Source: an uncultured Bacteroidales bacterium
GTDB lineage: Bacteria; Bacteroidota; Bacteroidia; Bacteroidales; F082
Assembly (NCBI GenBank): GCA_937884015.1
Contig: CALGBV010000264.1
Span: forward strand, 1 to 5,346
Reading direction: 5' to 3'
DNA: 5,346 bases
The notes under the pieces were generated by a model, which saw only the letters and a program-made list of their open reading frames with translations, made no database searches and was not told the DNA's origin. The translations under genes were made by a program, and so were the position numbers. This document shows positions 1-4,710 of the stretch, piece by piece (position 1 is the stretch's first letter; every line of letters begins with the position of its first letter).

Positions 1-1
1 G

Positions 2-61
2 TGCCTCTATGCGCCTGAGTTCAGTGCCTATTCCAATGGGATGCGGGTGAAAGTGAAATGA
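2..61 (+). CDS. C-terminal end of an unidentified gene (partial, runs in from the left)
   Basis: Reading from base 2, an open frame of 19 codons (CLYAPEFSAYSNGMRVKVK) runs to a TGA stop at 59-61. The other two plus frames stop at 16-18 and 48-50. The stop lies four bases before the stop codon of the convergent tcdA gene, the tight tail-to-tail packing seen elsewhere in this window. The stretch is too short to assign a family, and an open frame of this length can occur by chance, so it is only a probable gene end. Confidence 0.4.
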   Translation, partial: CLYAPEFSAYSNGMRVKVK

Positions 62-65
62 GCCG

Positions 66-785
66 CTATTTTTCTAACAATCCGTTGATTACGACGGATG
101 CGCAAAAAATGCCGAAAGCCGCAGGCATAAACGAAATCGTGCCGACGTTGGAGACTTTGTTCTGCTCGCCTTCCACATTTTTCAGAATAGCCGAATCATC
201 GACAGGTTCAGGAGAGAATACCACGGTGATACCATCCTGAATGCCAAGACGATGCAGCCGCTTGCGGATATAAAATGCCAGGCGGCAATGGTTCGATTGC
301 GAAATGTCAGCAATCTGAATCTTTTCGGGATGGTATTTTCCGCCTGCACCCATGCAACTCACAATGCGCTGGTTGTTTTGCTTGGCGTAGTACAGCAGAA
401 AGACCTTGGGCGCCACGGTGTCGATGGCATCGACGATGAAATCGTAAGGTTTGGAAACCAGTTCAATGATGGCCTCGTCCTTCATATATTGATTGATGAC
501 CTCCAACTCAACCTCCGGATTGATATCGCGGATGCGCTCGGCCATCACCTCGGCTTTCGGGCGGCCAAAAGTGCTTTGAAGAGCCAAAAGCTGCCTGTTT
601 CGATTGGTGACACTCACCGTATCGCCATCGACAATGGTCATTTTTCCGATGCCGGCACGCGCCAACTGTTCAGCAGCGTATGCACCAACGCCACCTAATC
701 CAACCACCAAAACATGGCTGTTTTTCAGCCTTTCGATGCCCTGCTCCCCAATGAGCAATTGTGTCCTATCTTGCCAGTTTTCCAT
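66..785 (-). CDS. tcdA: tRNA threonylcarbamoyladenosine dehydratase TcdA (CsdL/YgdL, ThiF/MoeB/E1-like)
   Basis: This is a cytoplasmic ATP-dependent enzyme that dehydrates t6A at tRNA position 37 to its cyclic form, ct6A; the family is known from E. coli TcdA. The 239-residue product opens with the family's substrate-side helix. A Rossmann nucleotide-binding motif VLVVGLGGVGAYAAEQLARAG follows at about residues 25-45, ending in the acidic turn IVDGD (51-55). TNRNRQ (60-65) and RPKAEVMAERI (75-85) carry the ATP-contacting Arg and Lys, and DFIVDAID (115-122) the conserved Asp. VFSPEPV and the C-terminal GTISFMPAAFGIF match the TcdA subgroup rather than ThiF or MoeB. No paired CxxC zinc motif is present, as is usual for TcdA. 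It is about 30 residues shorter than E. coli TcdA, mainly in the loop and tail. The ATG at 785-783 sits 17 bases downstream of a TAATTTTG element. No sulfur-transfer partner (CsdA/CsdE) is adjacent. Confidence 0.93.
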   Translation of the reverse strand: MENWQDRTQLLIGEQGIERLKNSHVLVVGLGGVGAYAAEQLARAGIGKMTIVDGDTVSVTNRNRQLLALQSTFGRPKAEVMAERIRDINPEVELEVINQYMKDEAIIELVSKPYDFIVDAIDTVAPKVFLLYYAKQNNQRIVSCMGAGGKYHPEKIQIADISQSNHCRLAFYIRKRLHRLGIQDGITVVFSPEPVDDSAILKNVEGEQNKVSNVGTISFMPAAFGIFCASVVINGLLEK

Positions 786-802
786 CTTCGTATGTAACTA
801 TT

Positions 803-810
803 CAAAATTA
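803..810 (-). promoter_or_regulatory. Bacteroidota-type -7 element for tcdA
   Basis: On the minus strand the sequence reads TAATTTTG, a full match to the TAnnTTTG consensus known from Bacteroides sigma-ABfr promoters. It predicts a start near base 800 and a leader of about 15 bases. I see no clear TTTG -33 element at the usual distance. It suggests tcdA has its own promoter and is not only read through from the upstream tatD-like gene. Confidence 0.5.
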
Positions 811-833
811 AATTGCATAAAGCATCTTCTCAT

Positions 834-880
834 TTCGACAGACTCAATGAGCTGCAAATCAGCTTGCTGAGCTTGTCGAA
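834..880. repeat. Long imperfect hairpin, REP-like intergenic element
   Basis: Bases 834-854 pair with 880-860 around a 5-base loop (CAAAT, 855-859). Of the 21 positions, 16 are Watson-Crick, three are G-T wobbles (841/873, 848/866, 849/865) and two are A-C mismatches (842/872, 847/867). The ends are TTCGACA and TGTCGAA. On the minus strand it starts TTCGACAAGCTCA, a motif I recall from dispersed palindromic repeats in many bacterial genomes. No T-tract follows on either strand, so it does not look like an intrinsic terminator. It lies in the 138-base gap between the stop of the tatD-like gene and the start of tcdA. Confidence 0.7.
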
Positions 881-923
881 GCAACGGACTATTATGAAGA
901 CTAATTTTGATCATCTACTTAAT

Positions 924-1580
924 TTAATTGAAATAATGCGCAAAATTAGCAAAGATTTTTTCGCGCAACGCATTTATCGGAATTTCCAGTAGTGAAGCCG
1001 CCGTCTGGTAGATTTCCGCCACATCAATATCAGCCATATCGGTTTCAAAAAACAGCCTGTCAATTGGAATATTCACTATTGATTTGCAGATTTTCCTGTC
1101 GGGATGCAACAGGGCCTCCCCTATCGAAAAACAAAAACCATTTTCGGCTAACTGACTGACATCCTGCTCGGTGCCATTGAATCCGTGCAAAATCCAGGCT
1201 TGTTTGGGCTTGTGTTTTTTACGTAAGGCAATCATCTCGTTGTTGCATTTCACGTTGTGAATGATAAGCGGTTTGGAAAACTTTTCCGACAAATCGATTT
1301 GTTTTTCAAAAACTTCCATCTGCCTGTCGAAACTTGCTTTGTGATGTCTGTCTAAACCAGCTTCGCCCAAAGCAACGGCATTTGAATGGTGTAGTTTTTC
1401 TTCCAAAATCCGCATGGCATTTTCCGTATCAAGCTTTTCGTCATCCAAATCCCAAGGATGAATGCCGTAGCTGAACAAGCCTTCGTTTGGGCAAGCCGAT
1501 TCCAAATCAAGATTAAAAACGGATATTTCGCTGATAACTCGGAAATTATGCGTGTGAATATTTAAAAAAACAGCCTCCAT
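924..1580 (-). CDS. TatD family metal-dependent hydrolase (short Bacteroidota type)
   Basis: This is a predicted cytoplasmic TIM-barrel metallohydrolase of the TatD family, whose characterised members are 3'-5' exonucleases or DNases acting on DNA ends. All expected metal ligands are visible in the 218-residue product: HTH (His9 and His11), Glu73 in ALGEAGLD, His108 in PLIIHN, His132 in ILHGF, and Asp181 in FFETD. GIHPWDL (39-45) is also typical of the family. It is about 40 residues shorter than the usual 255-265, which appears to be lost from loops between conserved motifs rather than from the ends. The ATG at 1580-1578 must be the start, since an in-frame TGA lies three codons upstream and the HxH motif begins only eight residues in. 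Substrate specificity cannot be read from sequence. It is divergent from the KDRWG-repeat gene. Confidence 0.88.
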   Translation of the reverse strand: MEAVFLNIHTHNFRVISEISVFNLDLESACPNEGLFSYGIHPWDLDDEKLDTENAMRILEEKLHHSNAVALGEAGLDRHHKASFDRQMEVFEKQIDLSEKFSKPLIIHNVKCNNEMIALRKKHKPKQAWILHGFNGTEQDVSQLAENGFCFSIGEALLHPDRKICKSIVNIPIDRLFFETDMADIDVAEIYQTAASLLEIPINALREKIFANFAHYFN

Positions 1581-1587
1581 AGGGCTT

Positions 1588-1595
1588 CAAAATTA
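1588..1595 (-). promoter_or_regulatory. -7 element for the tatD-like gene, almost touching its start codon
   Basis: The minus strand reads TAATTTTG, a full match to TAnnTTTG, ending only seven bases before the ATG. If it is used, transcription would begin about 3-7 bases from the start codon, giving a leaderless or nearly leaderless mRNA. A TTTTC sequence 20 bases upstream (plus coordinates 1616-1620) could serve as the -33 region (consensus TTTG). Confidence 0.5.
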
Positions 1596-1607
1596 GAAAA
1601 TTTTCTA
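1594..1607. promoter_or_regulatory. 14-base perfect palindrome between divergent -7 elements
   Basis: TAGAAAATTTTCTA is a perfect inverted repeat. It spans the whole interval between the outward-facing -7 elements of the tatD-like gene (1588-1595) and the KDRWG-repeat gene (1606-1613) and overlaps the edge of both. It may be an operator for a dimeric regulator, or only the by-product of two A/T-rich promoters placed back to back. Confidence 0.35.
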
Positions 1608-1613
1608 TTTTCG
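1606..1613 (+). promoter_or_regulatory. -7 element for the KDRWG-repeat gene
   Basis: TATTTTCG matches TAnnTTTG at all but one specified base. It predicts a start near 1616-1620 and a leader of about 11-15 bases before the ATG at 1631. No Shine-Dalgarno sequence is seen. Its -33 region would fall on the start of the divergent tatD-like transcript, so the two promoters probably exclude one another. Confidence 0.45.
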
Positions 1614-1630
1614 CAGAAAATATCAAACCA

Positions 1631-2053
1631 ATGAAACGTATTCTTGTTCTATTTCTATTATTCATTATGGCAGCAAGTGAAATTTCAGCACAGACCATAC
1701 GTCAGAAAGACCGTTGGGGAAAGCAACTTTTTTATGTCGACGGACAGACCATACAACAGAAGGACCGCTGGGGTGCAAAACTCTTTTACCTTGACGGACA
1801 GACCGTTAGGCAAAAAGACCGTTGGGGCGCACAACTTTACTATTTCGAAGGCAACACCGTACGCCAAAAGGACCGCTGGGGCTCGCCGTTGATTTATTTC
1901 GCTGGCAACCCCATACGTCCGAAAGACCGTTGGGGCGAACCGCTTTATTATTTGGACGGCAATGTATTGAAAATCAAAGACCGCTGGGGCGCACCTGTCT
2001 ATTATTTCGAAGGCATCCCAGAGAAGTGGGTCATTGCAAGCATCATTTTATAG
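1631..2053 (+). CDS. Exported small protein of six 18-residue KDRWG repeats (beta-flower-like)
   Basis: The function is unknown. The 140-residue product begins with a clear signal peptide (MKRILVLFLLFIMAASEISA, predicted cleavage before Gln21), so it should reach the periplasm or surface. The mature part is six gapless 18-residue units (21-38, 39-56, 57-74, 75-92, 93-110, 111-128). The pattern is roughly x-T-I/V-R-Q-KDRWG-x-x-L-x-Y-F/L-D/E-G, with KDRWG invariant in all six, and a 12-residue tail IPEKWVIASIIL closes the protein. Each unit likely forms a beta-hairpin, and the array could close into a ring or propeller-like fold. The repeat length, the signal peptide and the tail with a Trp and terminal hydrophobics resemble what I remember of the Bacteroidota '5-fold beta-flower' family; WG/KWG-repeat proteins are the alternative. 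It overlaps the convergent NifX-like gene by six bases. The ATG was chosen because the signal peptide starts there and the -7 element is just upstream. Confidence 0.85.
   Translation: MKRILVLFLLFIMAASEISAQTIRQKDRWGKQLFYVDGQTIQQKDRWGAKLFYLDGQTVRQKDRWGAQLYYFEGNTVRQKDRWGSPLIYFAGNPIRPKDRWGEPLYYLDGNVLKIKDRWGAPVYYFEGIPEKWVIASIIL
1691..2014 (+). repeat. Six tandem 54-base units coding the KDRWG repeats
   Basis: Six in-frame 54-base units without gaps. The most conserved part encodes KDRWG (AAR GAC CGY TGG GGN). The Arg codon alternates strictly CGT, CGC, CGT, CGC, CGT, CGC through the six units, and the Lys codon reads AAA, AAG, AAA, AAG, AAA, AAA. This suggests the array grew at least partly in steps of two units (108 bases). 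Confidence 0.9.
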
Positions 2054-2437
2054 CTTGATCTCTATATTCTCCGGCAAAGTGATGCCGCCACATTCGTGTT
2101 CGTGGCAAGTGATGCCTGAGTCGTCGAGGGTGCCATCAAGATAAGCCTTGACAACATCTTCCACTTTTCCCGAGCAGCCACGAATGACTTTTATCTGATT
2201 GCGGCTCAACACGTTCACGGCACCTTCGCCCATATTGCCTGCCAGCATGACCTCAACACCTAAATTATGTAAGGTAGGCGCAATATTGCTCTTGCAGCCA
2301 CAACCGACGGGCGAATCCATGGTTTCAAATTTTTCGGGTTGGCCATCAGCACCAATCGTGCAAATCGTATAAAACTGACAATGACCGAAATGGCTGTCAA
2401 TCGTGCCATCATTTTTCGTTGGTAAAGCAATTTTCAT
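2048..2437 (-). CDS. NifX/NifB-C-like dinitrogenase iron-molybdenum cofactor domain protein
   Basis: This 129-residue cytoplasmic protein has the Nitro_FeMo-Co fold (RNase H-like) found in NifX, NifY, the NifB C-terminus and stand-alone archaeal and bacterial proteins such as MTH1175. Known members bind iron-sulfur or Fe-Mo cofactor precursors; stand-alone members mostly have no proven role. Visible family features are the start MKIALPTKNDGTIDSHFGHC (1-20), SPVGCGCKSNIAPTL (42-56), and the GVEVMLAGNMGEGAVNVL core (60-77) followed by IKVIRGCSG. Seven cysteines (20, 26, 46, 48, 88, 111, 116) include a CGC pair and a C-terminal CHEHEC that could bind a metal. No nif genes, Mrp/MinD ATPase or ferredoxin lie in the window, so a nitrogenase role is not supported. 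A GGAG sequence (2446-2443) five bases before the ATG is the only good Shine-Dalgarno match among the genes here. Confidence 0.88.
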   Translation of the reverse strand: MKIALPTKNDGTIDSHFGHCQFYTICTIGADGQPEKFETMDSPVGCGCKSNIAPTLHNLGVEVMLAGNMGEGAVNVLSRNQIKVIRGCSGKVEDVVKAYLDGTLDDSGITCHEHECGGITLPENIEIKL

Positions 2438-2456
2438 TTTTTCTCCAATTTTTCTG

Positions 2457-2464
2457 CAAAGATA
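2457..2464 (-). promoter_or_regulatory. -7 element for the NifX-like gene
   Basis: The minus strand reads TATCTTTG, a full TAnnTTTG match, 19 bases before the ATG at 2437-2435. The predicted leader is about 15 bases and includes the GGAG ribosome-binding sequence. No obvious -33 element was found. Confidence 0.5.
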
Positions 2465-2486
2465 GGTCTTCTTTTGAAATAAGTCT

Positions 2487-2494
2487 TACATTTG
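2487..2494 (+). promoter_or_regulatory. -7 element for the T9SS cargo gene
   Basis: TACATTTG is a full TAnnTTTG match. It predicts a start near 2498 and a leader of about 35 A/T-rich bases before the ATG at 2534, with no Shine-Dalgarno sequence, which is normal for Bacteroidota. No clear -33 TTTG lies at the usual distance. Confidence 0.5.
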
Positions 2495-2533
2495 CACCCA
2501 TAAAACTTATCAAACAACTTAAATTTCATCACT

Positions 2534-4567
2534 ATGAGAAAATCATTACTTTTCGTCTTTGCCATGCTGTTTGCAACAGCCACAATGGCACAAACTCGCA
2601 ACTCCTTGTTGCATGAATCTTTTGATGGCAGCTCAATTCCTGCCGGTTGGTCAATTGCAGGCTTAGGTGCCAGCAACTGGTTGATTTCCACCTCCAACAA
2701 TGCAGGTGGCAGCGCCAACGAGCTGAATCTCTATTGGGATCCCCAGTTCAATGGAACTTCACGTTTCGTCTCTCCCGCCATCGACCTCACTGGCATTTCA
2801 AGCGTGGTTGTTTCCTTCAAGCACTGCCTTGATAATTACTCAGGCTCCAATACCATTGGCGTTGCAACATCGTCAGATGGCGGCACCACTTGGAATGAAG
2901 CCTGGAGCCAAGGATTCTCAAACAGCACGCAGTATTCTTTCTCTCAGGAACTCAGCACTCCTGACATGGGCAAAGCCGACGTGCGATTCTGCATCTTTTT
3001 CAATGGCAACAGCTACAACATCAACAACTGGTATTTCGATGACATTGAAATCTACACCCTCGAAAACCTTGACCTTGGCGCAACAGCTATCAATGTGCCT
3101 GATTTCGTTGGCGCTGGCAATCTGCCTATCAGCATGCAGGTTTTCAACTATGGCGTTACCCCTGTAACATCTATTGAAGCCAGCTATCAGATTGATGAAA
3201 ACGAACCTGTTACCGAGACTTTCTCCGTCAACATTCCTTCGTTGGGCACAGCAGCCTTGGATTTCACAACCTTGGCCGCTTTGATTCCTGGCACATACAG
3301 CCTTACCGTCAACATTCTGAATGTCAACGGCACTCCTGATGACATCGAAGACAACAACACGCTGGCAAAGACTGTTAGCGTGGCTTTGGGTTCAGCCCAG
3401 AAGATTCCTATGATTGAGCACTTCTCATCATCGACCTGCGGACCATGCGTCAGCGTCAATACAGCTATGCTCAACCTCTGCAACAACAATCCTGGCAAAT
3501 TCACTTACACCAAGTATCAGATGAACTGGCCTGGTAGCGGCGACCCTTACTACACTGAAGAAGGCGGCGTCAGAAGAAATCACTATGGTGTGAGTGCTGT
3601 CCCTCAAGTGTTCATGGACGGTGAAGACCAAGGTTATGGTGCCGCCACCCAAGCTACTCTTGATGCCCACTACAACACACCTGCTTTCGCTGAAATCCGC
3701 GGCGCTTTCACCGTTGAAGGCAACACCATCCATGTTTCAGCCGACATCATGTCGTACATTGACATGAACAACGTCAGAGCATACGTCACCGTCAACGAAA
3801 AGGAAACTCACAACAATGTCGGTGGCAACGGCGAAACAAGCTTCCACCACATCATGATGAAGATGTTGCCTAATGGTAACGGTTCAACCATTTCAATCGA
3901 AGCCGGCAAATACCAGCATCTTGAATTCACTCAGGACATGTCATCAACACACGTTGAAGAAATGAGCGACCTTGAAGTTTCAGTTTGGGTTGAAGACTAC
4001 AATGCCAAGAGCGTGTTCAACAGCCACTTCATGTATGAAAACACAGACCACCCATACGCTCCACAAAATGTTACTCTGACCGAAGACGAAACCGGCGAAG
4101 AAAACATCATGGTTCTTACATGGGAAGCTCCTGAACAAGGCAATCCTACTGGTTACAATGTTTTCGTCAACAGCGAATTGGTCGCTGAAAACACTACCGA
4201 TATGGAATACACCTTTGCTGGTGAATTCGGCACATTCTATGTCACCGAAGTTCAGGCCGTCTATAGCGACGACATAACCTCCGTTAAGGTCGTTGCAGCT
4301 AAGACAAACACTTGGGCTGTGGCCGAAAATACAGGAAACAGCTGCCATGTCTATCCAAATCCTGCCAACAACATGATTCGCATTGATGCAACCAACGAAC
4401 TGCAGCAAATCGACATCTACAATGTGCTTGGCGCATTGGTTGAAAGCTTTAATGTCAGCGGCAAGTCAGTCCAGCTGAATCTCGCCAACTACAGCAACGG
4501 CGTCTATTTCCTCAACATCAACCATGCTGAAGGCAACAGCACACAACGCTTGGTGATTACACATTGA
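2534..4567 (+). CDS. Secreted multidomain protein: adhesin-like, CARDB-like, Omp28/thioredoxin-like, FnIII-like, T9SS type A sorting domain
   Basis: This 677-residue protein is predicted to be exported by Sec and then across the outer membrane by T9SS. Its exact function is unknown; adhesion or surface redox activity is inferred. A signal peptide (1-19, ending TATMA before Gln20) opens the protein. Residues 27-176 resemble the cleaved-adhesin/MAM-type jelly roll (HESFDG...IPAGW at the start, NWYFDDIEIY at the end). A CARDB-like beta domain covers 178-282. Residues about 289-500 resemble Omp28-type proteins with a thioredoxin fold: IEHFSSSTCGPC (Cys302, Cys305) and a cis-Pro candidate VPQVF (Pro357), followed by FHHIMMKMLP and VSVWVEDYN. 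An FnIII-like domain spans about 507-590. The sorting domain (602-677) has VYPNPANN at its start, IYNVLGALV and YSNGVYFLNI inside, and ends QRLVITH. The start fits the signal peptide and the upstream -7 element. The gene ends in tandem stops TGA TAA and an intrinsic terminator. Confidence 0.9.
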   Translation: MRKSLLFVFAMLFATATMAQTRNSLLHESFDGSSIPAGWSIAGLGASNWLISTSNNAGGSANELNLYWDPQFNGTSRFVSPAIDLTGISSVVVSFKHCLDNYSGSNTIGVATSSDGGTTWNEAWSQGFSNSTQYSFSQELSTPDMGKADVRFCIFFNGNSYNINNWYFDDIEIYTLENLDLGATAINVPDFVGAGNLPISMQVFNYGVTPVTSIEASYQIDENEPVTETFSVNIPSLGTAALDFTTLAALIPGTYSLTVNILNVNGTPDDIEDNNTLAKTVSVALGSAQKIPMIEHFSSSTCGPCVSVNTAMLNLCNNNPGKFTYTKYQMNWPGSGDPYYTEEGGVRRNHYGVSAVPQVFMDGEDQGYGAATQATLDAHYNTPAFAEIRGAFTVEGNTIHVSADIMSYIDMNNVRAYVTVNEKETHNNVGGNGETSFHHIMMKMLPNGNGSTISIEAGKYQHLEFTQDMSSTHVEEMSDLEVSVWVEDYNAKSVFNSHFMYENTDHPYAPQNVTLTEDETGEENIMVLTWEAPEQGNPTGYNVFVNSELVAENTTDMEYTFAGEFGTFYVTEVQAVYSDDITSVKVVAAKTNTWAVAENTGNSCHVYPNPANNMIRIDATNELQQIDIYNVLGALVESFNVSGKSVQLNLANYSNGVYFLNINHAEGNSTQRLVITH

Positions 4568-4580
4568 TAATCATTATCAA
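4564..4580. promoter_or_regulatory. 17-base palindrome overlapping the stop codon (Fur-box-like)
   Basis: TTGATAATCATTATCAA has 8-base arms around a single central base. The inner 13 bases GATAATCATTATC equal the 3' 13 bases of the classical 19-base Fur consensus. It covers the tandem stop of the T9SS cargo gene and lies upstream of the terminator, about 90 bases before the next -7 element, an unlikely position for an operator. A one-base loop also makes it a poor RNA hairpin. The palindrome is certain; any function is doubtful. Confidence 0.3.
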
Positions 4581-4590
4581 TTGATTCCTG

Positions 4591-4626
4591 ACAGGAGAAG
4601 GTCTTGGGGCTTTCTCCTGTTTTTTT
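4591..4626 (+). terminator. Intrinsic terminator after the T9SS cargo gene
   Basis: A 9-base-pair perfect stem (ACAGGAGAA at 4591-4599, TTCTCCTGT at 4612-4620) with a 12-base loop runs directly into a T-tract (4620-4626). It starts 24 bases after the TGA stop and should separate the T9SS cargo gene from the Arg/Asp-rich repeat gene. Confidence 0.85.
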
Positions 4627-4668
4627 ATTAATTCTCAGTTTTTCACACTCCAAGTCCCAACTTTTTAC

Positions 4669-4676
4669 TACTTTTG
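4669..4676 (+). promoter_or_regulatory. -7 element for the Arg/Asp-rich repeat gene
   Basis: TACTTTTG is a full TAnnTTTG match located after the terminator, predicting a start near 4680 and a leader of about 30 bases before the ATG at 4711. The leader contains the 10-base palindrome GAAAATTTTC (4683-4692). No -33 element or Shine-Dalgarno sequence is evident. Confidence 0.5.
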
Positions 4677-4710
4677 CCGCCCGAAAATTTTCACATAATA
4701 CTATACTTTA

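Noticed and set aside
58..240. Plus-strand open frame of 60 codons at the 3' end of tcdA
   Set aside because: It is antisense to the well-supported TcdA C-terminus and has no recognisable motif or promoter of its own.
252..870. Two plus-strand open frames (252-698, 604-870) opposite tcdA
   Set aside because: Both mostly mirror the conserved TcdA reading frame on the other strand and show no family motifs.
834..880. The intergenic hairpin as an intrinsic terminator of the tatD-like gene
   Set aside because: No T-tract follows the stem on the minus strand (or the plus strand), so I describe it as a REP-like repeat instead.
902..909. TAATTTTG on the plus strand, a full -7 match pointing into the end of the tatD-like gene
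   Set aside because: No gene or RNA structure follows it on the plus strand. In A/T-rich intergenic DNA such a match is easily due to chance, although an antisense transcript cannot be excluded.
2419..2718. Open frames across the 2438-2533 intergenic region on both strands (2419-2616 plus, 2434-2718 minus)
   Set aside because: They cover the promoters and the signal-peptide region of the T9SS cargo gene in other frames and have no coding signature.
2647..4408. Several 60-140 codon open frames on both strands inside the T9SS cargo gene
   Set aside because: The 677-residue frame is complete, with domains from signal peptide to sorting signal; the others are shadows.
4683..4692. GAAAATTTTC palindrome occurring near two promoters (1596-1605 and 4683-4692)
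   Set aside because: Ten A/T-rich bases can recur by chance, and its position relative to the -7 element differs (upstream in one case, downstream in the other), so a shared regulator site is not supported.
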